Part shown: one piece after another, positions 43,189-51,259 of the stretch | Layout of the letters: every line of letters begins with the position of its first letter | How positions within the stretch are numbered: position 1 is the first letter of the stretch | Source of the DNA: Diaphorobacter caeni | Lineage (GTDB): Bacteria > Pseudomonadota > Gammaproteobacteria > Burkholderiales > Burkholderiaceae_C | DNA: 64,000 nt | Direction: 5' to 3' | Assembly (NCBI RefSeq): GCF_015354245.1 | Contig: NZ_JADKYZ010000001.1 | Location: 124,001-188,000, forward strand | Notes under the pieces: generated by a model | What the model was told of the DNA's origin: nothing | Database searches by the model: none | What the model saw: only the letters and a program-made list of their open reading frames with translations | Made by a program: the position numbers and the translations under genes

Positions 43189-43818
43189 ATGCATGCACAG
43201 GATTCATTGAACGCGATGTCTGCGGAGCAGGCGCTGGGGCTGATGCAGACGCGGCGCACGGTCCGGCCCAAAAACATGACCAGGCCGGGGCCGGACATCG
43301 AGCAGTTGGAGGCGATTCTGAGCGCTGCGGCGCACGCGCCTGACCACGGTCGCGCGCAGCCATGGCGGTTGATTCAGGTGCCTGCCAGAGCGCGCGATGC
43401 GCTCGCACAGGCCTTTGTCGATGCACTGCGCGAGCGTGAGCCCGATGCGTCCGCGGAGCAGTTGCTGCGTGCGCGCGAAAAGGCGCATCGTTCGCCCGAG
43501 CTGCTGCTCATGGTGGCCACGCGCGGCGATGATGCCGCGTTTGCCGAGAGCTGCACGGCGGCGGGTTGCGCGTTGCAGAACATGCTGCTGGCGGCCACGG
43601 CGCTGGGTTTCGCGTCCGGGTTGACGAGCGGTGGATCGCTGCAGAGCGCGAGTCTGCGGCGCTTCTTCCGGATCTCGGACAACGAACATGCGATCTGCTT
43701 TCTGAGCCTTGGAACGCTTGCCGAGCGCGGCCAGAAGATGCGCGGCGAGCGGCCGTGCTCCAGCGAGTACCTGAGCGTGCTGAACACCGTGGATATCCCC
43801 GTGGGCTGCGCCGCCTGA
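43189..43818 (+). CDS. Nitroreductase family protein (YdjA-like)
   Basis: The product is 209 residues. It is an FMN-dependent NAD(P)H oxidoreductase of the nitroreductase fold. LMQTRRTVRPKNM (FMN-phosphate binding), APDHGRAQPWRLIQV, CTAAGCALQNMLLAATALGFASGLTSGG and AICFLSLGTLAERG are the family motifs. AAGGTGG precedes ATG 43189; a second start at 43216 is possible. The physiological substrate is unknown. It continues the nar-linked run, 16 bp after nnrS. Confidence 0.85.
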   Translation: MHAQDSLNAMSAEQALGLMQTRRTVRPKNMTRPGPDIEQLEAILSAAAHAPDHGRAQPWRLIQVPARARDALAQAFVDALREREPDASAEQLLRAREKAHRSPELLLMVATRGDDAAFAESCTAAGCALQNMLLAATALGFASGLTSGGSLQSASLRRFFRISDNEHAICFLSLGTLAERGQKMRGERPCSSEYLSVLNTVDIPVGCAA

Positions 43819-43839
43819 AGGCGCGAAGGAGAATGCCGC

Positions 43840-44391
43840 ATGAACACCAGAATCTCTCTGCCCGGCCTGCGCAGTCCCGGCGTGGGTTTCGAGCAGCCGT
43901 TCGAGATGCTCGATGCCTGTCATGACCGTGTGCGGCGCTCGCTGCAGTTGCTGCTCGATCTGCGTGTCTACCTGCGCGCCAACGGCTGCGACGATTCGGT
44001 GCGGCAGGCGGTGCGCGATGTGCAGCGCTATTTCGACATCGCTGCGCCGCTGCATCATCAGGATGAGGAGCTGCACGTCTTTCCAGCGCTCAAGGAACGC
44101 TGCGCGGATGACGCCGATCTGCAGTCGCTGGTGAGGCAGCTTCAGCGGGACCACGAGGATATGCATCGCCTCTGGAGCGGTGCCGTGCGAGGAGCGCTCG
44201 AGGCCGTCGCGGGCGGTGCGCAGGACCGGTTCACCGCAGCTCAGGAATCCGCCTTCGACGCCTTTGCACAGTGCTATGCGCGCCATCTCACCATGGAGAA
44301 CGAGGTGGCCTATCCGCAGGCGCGTCTGGTGGTGGATGAGGCGGAGCAGCAAGCCATGGGCCGCGAGATGGCGGCGCGCAGGCAGGGCTGA
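43840..44391 (+). CDS. Hemerythrin-domain protein
   Basis: The product is 183 residues, a four-helix bundle with a di-iron site. Candidate ligands H28, H72/H73, E77, H105, H109, H149 and E153 follow the hemerythrin pattern H...HxxxE...H...HxxxE. No signal peptide. In this setting it most likely senses or scavenges NO or oxygen, or repairs iron-sulfur clusters (YtfE-like). AAGGAGAATGCCGC precedes the ATG. It is the last gene of the uninterrupted nar run. Confidence 0.85.
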   Translation: MNTRISLPGLRSPGVGFEQPFEMLDACHDRVRRSLQLLLDLRVYLRANGCDDSVRQAVRDVQRYFDIAAPLHHQDEELHVFPALKERCADDADLQSLVRQLQRDHEDMHRLWSGAVRGALEAVAGGAQDRFTAAQESAFDAFAQCYARHLTMENEVAYPQARLVVDEAEQQAMGREMAARRQG

Positions 44392-44580
44392 CGCGGCGCT
44401 TGGCTGCGTGTTTCGCGAATGCAGGCGTCGTGAGTGGAGCGTGGTGCGGCCACCGCGTTGGGGTTGTGCGCGGATGGATTGAAGGACAATTTGCCGAAAC
44501 GGCAAGCTGGCCTGCCACGAACTGTGGGAGAGTTCAGCGCCCTTCGCCTCGCGTCCTGAAGTTCCCGCTCCTGTTCGCCT

Positions 44581-45666
44581 ATGCCCCTGCATTCCTCGTC
44601 GCTCCTGCGCATAGCGCTCACCTTGATGGCCGCATGGCTGGCCGCCGAAGCCTGCGTGGCTCTGCGCACACCGCTGCCGTGGATGATCGGCCCATTGCTG
44701 GTCACGGCGGTGCTGTCGATGGCGGGAGCGCCCACGAAAAGCTCCATCGCGCTGCGCAACGCGGGGCAGTGGACGATCGCGACGGCGCTCGGGCTGTATT
44801 TCACCCCCGAGGTCGCGCGGCTGGTGAGCGGGCTTTGGTGGGCGATTGGGCTGGCCATCGTCTGGGCGCTGCTGCTGGGCTGGGGCTTCGGTGCCTGGCT
44901 GTATCGCATGACCGCGCCGCGCCTGCCGCAGGTGTCCGAGCGTGCGATGCGCGCGACCTGCTATTTCGCGGGCGCGATCGGCGGAGCGTCGGAGATGACC
45001 TTGCTGTCCGAGCGCGAGGGAGCGCGGGCCGATCTGGTGGCCGCAGCGCACAGCCTGCGCGTGCTGATCGTGACCGTGACGATTCCGTTCGCCCTGCAAT
45101 GGAGCGGCCTGCACGGGCTCGACAACCTGCCGCCCGCCACGCGCGTGGTGGACGTGAAGGGCCTGCTGATCTTGATGGCCGCGGCCGGCGTGGGCGCGCT
45201 CATCATGCGCAGGCTGGGGCGCGCGAATCCGTGGTTCCTGGGCGCTCTGCTGGTCACGCTGCTGATCACCGTGAACGGAATCACCCTGTCCGCAATTCCG
45301 CAGTGGATGGTCAATGCGGCGCAGCTCGCCATCGGAGTGAGTCTGGGCGTGCGCTTCAGTCGTGAGTTTCTGCACACCGCTCCCCGCTGGATGGGCATGG
45401 TCGCGCTCGGCACCTTCGCGCTGATGGGGGTGTGCGCGCTGTTTGCGGTGGGTCTTTCGTGGCTCACGGGCCAGCATTGGGTGACGCTGGTGCTGAGCAC
45501 CTCGCCCGGCGGCATCGCGGAAATGGCGATCACTGCCAAGGTGCTGCAGCTCGGCGTGCCGGTGGTGACGGCGTTTCAGGTCTGCCGGCTGGTGGCGGTG
45601 CTGCTGCTGGTCGCGCCGTTCTATCACCGGCTGTATGGCAGCAAGGCGAATATGCAGACGACCTGA
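44581..45666 (+). CDS. AbrB-family putative transporter/regulator (ammonia monooxygenase-like)
   Basis: The product is 361 residues with about ten transmembrane segments in two homologous halves, the Gneg_AbrB_dup architecture. Repeated motifs are LRTPLPWMIGPLLVTAVLSM in the first half and LGRANPWFLGALLVTLLITVNGI in the second, each followed by GxxxGLYFTPE or GVSLGVRFSREFL. STSPGGIAEMAITAKVLQLGVPVVTAFQVCRL is diagnostic. Function in the family is unclear (some members are annotated as ammonia monooxygenases, probably wrongly). No strong ribosome site. It lies 189 bp after the hemerythrin gene. Confidence 0.85.
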   Translation: MPLHSSSLLRIALTLMAAWLAAEACVALRTPLPWMIGPLLVTAVLSMAGAPTKSSIALRNAGQWTIATALGLYFTPEVARLVSGLWWAIGLAIVWALLLGWGFGAWLYRMTAPRLPQVSERAMRATCYFAGAIGGASEMTLLSEREGARADLVAAAHSLRVLIVTVTIPFALQWSGLHGLDNLPPATRVVDVKGLLILMAAAGVGALIMRRLGRANPWFLGALLVTLLITVNGITLSAIPQWMVNAAQLAIGVSLGVRFSREFLHTAPRWMGMVALGTFALMGVCALFAVGLSWLTGQHWVTLVLSTSPGGIAEMAITAKVLQLGVPVVTAFQVCRLVAVLLLVAPFYHRLYGSKANMQTT

Positions 45667-45751
45667 AAAGCTACTTCACGGAGTACCTGTGCCGTATTTT
45701 CCGTGTGCGGATCGGGACCTCGACACATTCGTGAGAAAGCAGAAAAAGAAA

Positions 45752-45779
45752 CGCCGCCTGCAATGGACTGCAGGCGGCG
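45752..45779 (-). terminator. Terminator of the DUF3567 gene
   Basis: CGCCGCCTGCA (45752-45762) pairs perfectly with TGCAGGCGGCG (45769-45779) around six bases. On the minus strand it is followed by TTTCTTTTTC, so it ends leftward transcription. Confidence 0.85.
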
Positions 45780-45815
45780 TATCGGTTCGGTTGGTTGATG
45801 ATGGGTTGGCGTGCT

Positions 45816-46115
45816 TCAGTGCACCAGAACCGGGTTCTGCGCCAGACCGACGTATCCGTCGAGCGTGTCTTCCACTTCTTCCTGAGTGGGGGTGTTGCGC
45901 TGCCATTCCAGGATCTGCAGCTGGAACATCTCTGCCCAGGAGCCATCCAGATAGACCTCTTTGCCGGAGCGCTTGTCCACGATCTCGAAGCCGTGGCGCG
46001 GCAGTTGAGGAACCGTGGGCTTCACTTCAGCAGCAGACTTTTCCGTGCCGCTCAAATCGGCATCAGGCTGCATGTGGACGACAACAAAAGAGTCTGAGTC
46101 GTAGAGCATGTGCAT
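45816..46115 (-). CDS. DUF3567 family protein
   Basis: The product is 99 residues. The family is small, cytoplasmic, restricted largely to betaproteobacteria and of unknown function. MHMLYDSDSFVVVHM at the start, then RHGFEIVDKRSGKEVYLDGSWAEMFQLQILEWQRNTPTQEEVEDTLDGY, match its character. AAGGAGG lies 9 bases before ATG 46115. The frame stays open far upstream to 46568, but that part has no coding character. Confidence 0.88.
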   Translation of the reverse strand: MHMLYDSDSFVVVHMQPDADLSGTEKSAAEVKPTVPQLPRHGFEIVDKRSGKEVYLDGSWAEMFQLQILEWQRNTPTQEEVEDTLDGYVGLAQNPVLVH

Positions 46116-46349
46116 GGTCAAGTTCCTCCTTTCACTGCAGGGATAGATGGATGCGGAGCCTGCCATTTCAAGAGGTCCGGACAAGGCGTTTGCATGACCA
46201 TCTGTGGAACAGTATTCCATGGATTTGATCTGTGATTGGAGACTTGTGCGAATCTTGCGAAAAAAACAATTTTTATATTTGAATGGACTGATTTTCTGGG
46301 ATAGTAGAGGATTGGCCGGGCATGGCAGTCTCCGCCAACTGCCTTGAAA

Positions 46350-46368
46350 AAAGGCGTTGCACGCCTTT
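46350..46368 (-). terminator. Terminator-like hairpin (minus strand), second of a tandem
   Basis: AAAGGCGT (46350-46357) and ACGCCTTT (46361-46368) pair around three bases. Read leftward it ends ...ACGCCTTTTTTC, a typical rho-independent form. It isolates the DUF3567 gene from leftward transcription. Confidence 0.6.
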
Positions 46369-46387
46369 GGGATGCCCCAAAAAGAAA

Positions 46388-46425
46388 CCGCGTTGATCGG
46401 CCTGGTGAGGGCAGATGCAACGCGG
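46388..46425 (-). terminator. Terminator-like hairpin (minus strand), first of a tandem
   Basis: CCGCGTTG (46388-46395) pairs with CAACGCGG (46418-46425) around 22 bases. On the minus strand the stem is followed by TTTCTTTTT. About 20 bases downstream is the second hairpin. Confidence 0.6.
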
Positions 46426-46734
46426 AAATCAACAGGAGCTCGCATGAAAAAACGGTCAGCCATCCGGTCTGTCCCCGTGTAAGTCTTGTGGATCGCTCGA
46501 CTCGTCTTGCCGTGCAGAACCGGGTCAATGCGTTTCGAATTCCTCTGAATCGAAACCCGCCCATTCACTGTGTCTCGGTGCAGTGAATTGGCGAACCTGA
46601 AAAATTGGTTCCATTTACTGGATATCAGCCTCTACCGCCAAAAACCAATCAACCAAGCGCAAGTCAAAAATACTTCTTAAACCTATCGCCGTCAATCACC
46701 TTCGAAACGCTGCCCATTGGCCAAATGCCTTGAT

Positions 46735-46815
46735 TCAGCGCTCAGAAGTAACATTTAGCCGGGAATCTTGACGGGTACGTGACGAAATCGCATTGACGCT
46801 TCTGATGGGGTTCAT
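46735..46815 (-). CDS. Possible 26-aa small protein or leader peptide
   Basis: A 26-codon frame (starting MNPIRSVN) whose ATG at 46815 is preceded by GCGGAGGAATACG, one of the best ribosome sites in the window. The peptide is basic and polar (three Arg pairs with Ser/Asn), with no signal or membrane segment. It lies inside the structured gap upstream of the tandem terminators. No family is recognised, and short frames with good Shine-Dalgarno sites can occur by chance. Confidence 0.3.
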   Translation of the reverse strand: MNPIRSVNAISSRTRQDSRLNVTSER

Positions 46816-47007
46816 CGTATTCCTCCGCGATCTATTTGTTAATCGGCATTTGGTGAACTACTGTGAAAAGCAAACGAATAAATAAAATATTCACGTGCGC
46901 TTCTTCAGTGGATTCATTAAAAGACGCTTGAATCGTATTGAAAACAAACGATTTTTCTCATTTGATTCAATATATGTGCGGCCGCAGCAAATAGGCGCCG
47001 CACGCTT

Positions 47008-48195
47008 TCATTTGAGCGCCAGTTCCGCGAAATCGCCGTTCGATTGGGTGATCCTCAGACGCACGGGCAGATATTGATGGTCTGTCCCCAGCCACAGATC
47101 GGCGCGCAGATCGCGTTCGTGGCGGGGCAGCTTCTGCAGCCGCACGGTGCGCGTGGGGCCGGCGGGCAGGTCGATGGTTTCGGTCTCTCCGACGGTGAAT
47201 GTCCAGCGGTCGGCGTTGCGCGGCCCGACCGTGGTGAACGAGATCTGCGTGCCGGGCGGGTAGCGGTCCGGTGCGGCGGCCAGCATGGCGCCGAGCTGGA
47301 TGAGCACGCTGACGCGGTCCTGCGCTCCCGCGCCGATGGCGTTGCGGTTGGAGTTGGCGCTGAAGGTGACGACCTTGTTGTCGAAATCGAGATGCGCCGC
47401 CACCTCGCGCTTGCCGATGTCGCCGAAGCGGGTGGGGGCAAGGCCGTTGGCGGTGATTTTGCCCGTGCTGGTCTGGCTGCGGGTGCCCAGCAGAAACGCG
47501 CTGACTTCCTGCCGCGCCTCGTAGCTCGCGCCGTCGTTGCGCCACGCGAGCTGGCCGTTGACGTTGTAGGCCATCTTCTTGACCTCGCCGTGCACCGCGT
47601 ATTTCAGCGTGGTGCTCGCGGGCAGGTGGATAGGCGGTGGTTCGGTGCCGGGCTTGGCGCCAGCGGCTCCGGGCGGGCGGATGTCCACGCCCGCGCTCAG
47701 TTCATCGTCAGGATTCGAAGGCGTCGAGGCTGTCGCGGTGGGGAGCGATGCGGGCTCTGCAGGGCTTGAGGCGGCGCTGGCGGGCGCTGGAGGGGCTTCC
47801 CCGGCGACCTGTTCCGAGGTGTCTGCCGTAGCGTGCTCTTCCGGTGCAAGCAGAGCATCGAGGGGCCCGGGCGCAGGCACTGGCATTGCGTCAGCCAGTG
47901 TGTCCGCCATCGGTTCAGGGGCGGCAGGGATGGGGCGGGGTTTTGGAGTCGGCTTGGGTTGGGGTTTGGGCTTGGGAGGCTGAGCCGGCGCTGGCGTTGG
48001 CATTGGCGTTGGCGCGGCCTGCGGCGCAGGCTCCGGGGGCGAGGGCGGTTGAGGCGGCGGGGTCACCATGCGCGTGTGGAACGCCAGCCGCTCGGCGTCG
48101 CCTTCGTCGGTGCCGCCCAAAGGTATGCCGCCCAGCAGCAACCAGTGCAGGGCGAGAACCAGAGCGGTGATCAGGAGAAGGGCTTGACGGGGCAT
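47008..48195 (-). CDS. DUF3108 domain protein with TonB-like proline-rich N-terminus
   Basis: The product is 395 residues. One transmembrane anchor (about 5-24) is followed by a long Pro/Lys/Ala-rich segment (about 45-180; PPPQPPSPPEP, PPKPKPQPKPTPKPRP) like the periplasm-spanning part of TonB. The C-terminal DUF3108 beta-rich domain (about 200-395) has LKYAVHGEVKKMAYNVNGQLAWRNDG and LPVRLRITQSNGDFAELALK. The family is periplasmic and of unknown function. The proline segment probably lets the domain reach across the periplasm. Confidence 0.83.
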   Translation of the reverse strand: MPRQALLLITALVLALHWLLLGGIPLGGTDEGDAERLAFHTRMVTPPPQPPSPPEPAPQAAPTPMPTPAPAQPPKPKPQPKPTPKPRPIPAAPEPMADTLADAMPVPAPGPLDALLAPEEHATADTSEQVAGEAPPAPASAASSPAEPASLPTATASTPSNPDDELSAGVDIRPPGAAGAKPGTEPPPIHLPASTTLKYAVHGEVKKMAYNVNGQLAWRNDGASYEARQEVSAFLLGTRSQTSTGKITANGLAPTRFGDIGKREVAAHLDFDNKVVTFSANSNRNAIGAGAQDRVSVLIQLGAMLAAAPDRYPPGTQISFTTVGPRNADRWTFTVGETETIDLPAGPTRTVRLQKLPRHERDLRADLWLGTDHQYLPVRLRITQSNGDFAELALK

Positions 48196-48264
48196 GACTC
48201 GGCATCGATTCTCGCGCAGTTGCGACGTTGCCGCCCGGGGCGGGAATCAAGCGCCCACAGCACG

Positions 48265-49050
48265 TCAGTTCGTGGTCTGGCCGAGGTCGCTGGACAGCTG
48301 CGCGGCCATGGCGCGCAGCGGCGTGTCGATGGCGCCGTTCCATTCGGCGTCGAAGGTGGCGACCGAGCCCAGCGTCATGATGCCCATGACGAGGCGGCCG
48401 TCCGAGTCGAACACCGGCGCGCAGAATGCGGCGATGCCCGGCAGCAGCGTGTTGACCACGCGCGCGCAGCGGTGGGAGCGCACCACTTCGAACAACGCAT
48501 CGACGGCCTTCTGCGTGGGCGGCAGATCAGCGCGCTGCTGGCGCTGGGCAAGCAGCAGCTCGTCCGCGATGAGCCCTGCGGTTTTCTCGCGCGGCAGATA
48601 CGCGCCGAAACAACGCCCGGTGGCAGACGACAGCAGCGGCATCACGTCGCCGAGGCGCAGGTGGGCAGTGATGCCTTGCCGTGGCGACTCCTCCCAATGC
48701 ACCAGCGTCGCGCCGCGATTGCCCCAGACAGCCAGCGCAATCGTGTGGCCGATCTGCTCCATGAGCGAGGGCACGCGTTCGCGCGCCAGCCGCATCGCGT
48801 CGAGCCGCGAGAGCGAAGCGAGGCCCAGTTTGAGCGCGGCGGGGCCGAGGTCGTAGCGGCCGCTGCGACCGTCCTGCACGACGAGGCCGAGCCGCTGGTA
48901 GCTCACCAGATAGCGGTGCGCCTTGGCCGCGCTCATGCCGGCTTCGGCTGCGATGTCCTTGAGCATCAGGGGGCCGTGCGAGCGCGTGAGCGCCTCGAGC
49001 AGCCCAAAGCCCACTTCCACGGATTGAATGCCGGCGCGTTCGTCGTTCAT
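48265..49050 (-). CDS. IclR-family transcriptional regulator
   Basis: The product is 261 residues. The N-terminal winged helix (about 8-65: SVEVGFGLLEALTRSHGPLMLKDIAAEAGMSAAKAHRYLVSYQRLGLV) is followed by the IclR effector domain with ATGRCFGAYLP and CAPVFDSDGRLVMGIMTLG. It is divergent from the fumarylacetoacetase-family gene and probably controls it together with the downstream genes. ATG 49050 is used; a GTG two codons upstream is possible. Confidence 0.92.
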   Translation of the reverse strand: MNDERAGIQSVEVGFGLLEALTRSHGPLMLKDIAAEAGMSAAKAHRYLVSYQRLGLVVQDGRSGRYDLGPAALKLGLASLSRLDAMRLARERVPSLMEQIGHTIALAVWGNRGATLVHWEESPRQGITAHLRLGDVMPLLSSATGRCFGAYLPREKTAGLIADELLLAQRQQRADLPPTQKAVDALFEVVRSHRCARVVNTLLPGIAAFCAPVFDSDGRLVMGIMTLGSVATFDAEWNGAIDTPLRAMAAQLSSDLGQTTN

Positions 49051-49158
49051 CTGCACTAGAATTTTGAGATTCTTTTTTGTTGAATCAATTTCGCAAATCG
49101 TAATTCATGCTGCGCATGTTTGGCGCGATTTGTGGAAGGATCGAGGACATCCGCCGCC

Positions 49159-50148
49159 ATGAAACTTGCCACCTACAAAGACGGTTCGCGTGACGGCCAG
49201 CTGATCGTGGTCTCCCGGGATCTGGGCCAGGCGCATTATGCGACCGGCATCGCCGACCGCCTGCAGCAGGTGCTTGACGACTGGAACTTTCTCTCGCCGC
49301 AGCTTCAGGATCTGTATGACCAGCTCAATGCGGGGCGCGGCCGCCATGCGTTTCCTTTTGATCCCATGCAGTGCATGGCACCGCTGCCGCGGGCCTACCA
49401 GTGGGCGGATGGTTCGGCCTACATCAACCATGTGGAGCTGGTGCGCAAGGCGCGCGGAGCCGAGGTGCCCGAGAGCTTCTACATCGACCCGCTGATGTAC
49501 CAGGGCGGCAGTGACGACTTCATCGGCCCGTGCGACGACGTGGCGGTGCCGAGCGAGGCCATGGGCATTGACTTCGAGGCCGAGATCGCCGTGGTCACCG
49601 GCGACGTGAAGATGGGCGCGACGCCCGAGCAGGCGCTCGACGGCATCCGCCTGATGATGCTCGCCAACGACGTGAGCCTGCGCAACCTGATTCCGGCGGA
49701 GCTGGCAAAGGGTTTCGGCTTCTTCCAGAGCAAGCCCGCCACGGCGTTCAGCCCGGTCGCGATCACGCTCGACGAGCTCGGCGACGCATGGGACAAGGGC
49801 CGCGTCAACCTCACGCTGCAATCCACATGGAACGGCCGCCGCGTGGGCATGTGCGAGGCGGGGCCGGAGATGACCTTCCACTTCGGCCAGCTCATCGCCC
49901 ACATCTGCAAGACGCGCAACGTGCGCGCCGGCTCCATCGTCGGCAGTGGCACGGTGAGCAACAAGGACTGGTCCAAGGGCTACTCCTGCATCGCCGAGAA
50001 GCGCTGCATCGAAACCATCCAGGACGGCAAGCCCAAGACCGAGTTCATGAAGTTCGGCGACACCATCCGCATCGAGATGAAGAACAAGGCGGGCCAGAGC
50101 CTGTTCGGGGCCATCGAGCAGGCGATCGCCGATCCGGCCGCAACCTGA
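49159..50148 (+). CDS. Fumarylacetoacetate hydrolase (FAH) family protein
   Basis: The product is 329 residues. FAH-fold enzymes cleave C-C bonds of 1,3-diketones or act as hydratases/decarboxylases on aromatic ring-cleavage products. The metal site is visible in IDFEAEIAVVTGDV (E-x-E), LMMLANDVSLRN and QSKPATAFSPVAITLDELGD. VNLTLQSTWNGRRVG and AGSIVGSGTVSNKDWSKGYSCIAEKR are typical of the two-domain FAHs. ATG 49159 was preferred to 49120. It is divergent from the IclR gene, suggesting regulated aromatic or organic-acid catabolism. Confidence 0.9.
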   Translation: MKLATYKDGSRDGQLIVVSRDLGQAHYATGIADRLQQVLDDWNFLSPQLQDLYDQLNAGRGRHAFPFDPMQCMAPLPRAYQWADGSAYINHVELVRKARGAEVPESFYIDPLMYQGGSDDFIGPCDDVAVPSEAMGIDFEAEIAVVTGDVKMGATPEQALDGIRLMMLANDVSLRNLIPAELAKGFGFFQSKPATAFSPVAITLDELGDAWDKGRVNLTLQSTWNGRRVGMCEAGPEMTFHFGQLIAHICKTRNVRAGSIVGSGTVSNKDWSKGYSCIAEKRCIETIQDGKPKTEFMKFGDTIRIEMKNKAGQSLFGAIEQAIADPAAT

Positions 50149-50171
50149 TTTTTCCCGAAAGTCCGCAACGC

Positions 50172-51182
50172 ATGCGCGCAACGATCAGACAACTCAAAGC
50201 GCTGCTGATCGCCGCGCTGTTTCCCTTGGCGGTCAGTGCGGTGCATGCGCAGGACCCGGCATCCGGCGCGGCCCCCAGTTGCCCGCCCGTGGCTCAGATG
50301 CCCGACACGGCGATGCTGCAGGCGCAGATGCGCACCGCGCGCGACCGTGGCCTGCTGTGGCGTGTGGACAAGAACGGCCGCACAAGCTGGCTCTACGGCA
50401 CGATCCACGTGGCCAAGCAGGGCTGGTTGGTGCCAGGGCCCACGGTGATGAAGGCATTGCGGGACTCCGACGCGCTGGCGCTGGAGCTCAACATACTGGA
50501 TCCCAAGGTGCTGGAGGCGCTCATGTCGGCCATGCAGGCCAGGCCGGGAGTGAAGCCACTGCCGCAGGCGCTGCAGTCTCGCCTTGACCGATTGAAGCGA
50601 CGCGAATGCCTTGATGCGGAGGTGAACGCGCTGCGCCCGGACGCGCAGGTGCTGACGCTGGCCTCGATGATTGCAAGGCGCGAAGGGCTGGATCCCAACT
50701 ACGGCATCGACCTCATGCTGGCGGGGATGGCCACGGGCATGGGCAAGCCGGTGCTCGCTCTGGAGTCCGTGGACACGCAGATCCGTGAGCTGGTTTCTGA
50801 AGACCCCGAGAAGGTCGTGGAGACGGTCAGTGCCGGCCTCGATCAGCTTGAGCGCGAGGACGCTTCGGCGGTGATGAGCACGCTGGCGCACGCGTGGTCC
50901 GATGGCCGCATGGGACTGCTGGAAAGCTACGCACAGTGGTGCGGGTGTGTGAACACGGCGGCGGAGCTGCGCGAGCATCAACGCATGGTCGAAGGCCGCA
51001 ACCCCGGCATCGCGCGGGAAATGGTCAAGGAAATCGCGTCCGGGAAAAGGCTGTTTTCCGCCGTCGGCGCATTGCACATGGTCGGCGAAAAAGGCCTGCC
51101 CGCATTGCTCAGAAAGCAGGGCTTCACCGTGACGCGGGTGGAGTTCGCGGCGGCGCGGGTCAAGGCGGCGAACGGCGAATGA
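50172..51182 (+). CDS. TraB/GumN family exported protein
   Basis: The product is 336 residues. It has a signal peptide (about 1-28, ending VHAQ), then the TraB/GumN domain with LLWRVDKNGRTSWLYGTIHVAKQGW, LALELNILDP, GIDLMLAGMATGMGKPVLALESVDTQI and the C-terminal LFSAVGALHMVGEKGLPALLRKQGFTV. The fold is a metalloprotease-like (Tiki-type) domain with GxxH and E residues, but its activity in bacteria is not established. It starts 23 bp after the FAH gene. Confidence 0.87.
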   Translation: MRATIRQLKALLIAALFPLAVSAVHAQDPASGAAPSCPPVAQMPDTAMLQAQMRTARDRGLLWRVDKNGRTSWLYGTIHVAKQGWLVPGPTVMKALRDSDALALELNILDPKVLEALMSAMQARPGVKPLPQALQSRLDRLKRRECLDAEVNALRPDAQVLTLASMIARREGLDPNYGIDLMLAGMATGMGKPVLALESVDTQIRELVSEDPEKVVETVSAGLDQLEREDASAVMSTLAHAWSDGRMGLLESYAQWCGCVNTAAELREHQRMVEGRNPGIAREMVKEIASGKRLFSAVGALHMVGEKGLPALLRKQGFTVTRVEFAAARVKAANGE

Positions 51183-51259
51183 GCTGAGTGCAGCCAGTAC
51201 ACAGACAAGATAACAAAGAATCCAGAGATCGAATCCTCGACAACCAGGAGACAAGAAAA

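Larger units (their letters stand above)
46116..47007. other. 892-bp AT-richer, structured intergenic region
   Basis: This is the longest gap in the window. On the minus strand it contains two tandem terminator-like hairpins (46350-46425), a 26-codon frame with a strong ribosome site (46735-46815), two further stem-loops (GTTTCGA/TCGAAAC near 46533-46557, ATTCACTG/CAGTGAAT at about 46563-46588) and a GTGCGGC/GCCGCAC hairpin (46976-47003) directly after the DUF3108 stop. No long gene was identified. The lower GC content and the hairpins suggest a small transcript. Confidence 0.55.

Noticed and set aside
46119-46568. Upstream extension of the DUF3567 frame
   Set aside because: A very strong Shine-Dalgarno places the start at 46115; the extension passes through terminator hairpins.
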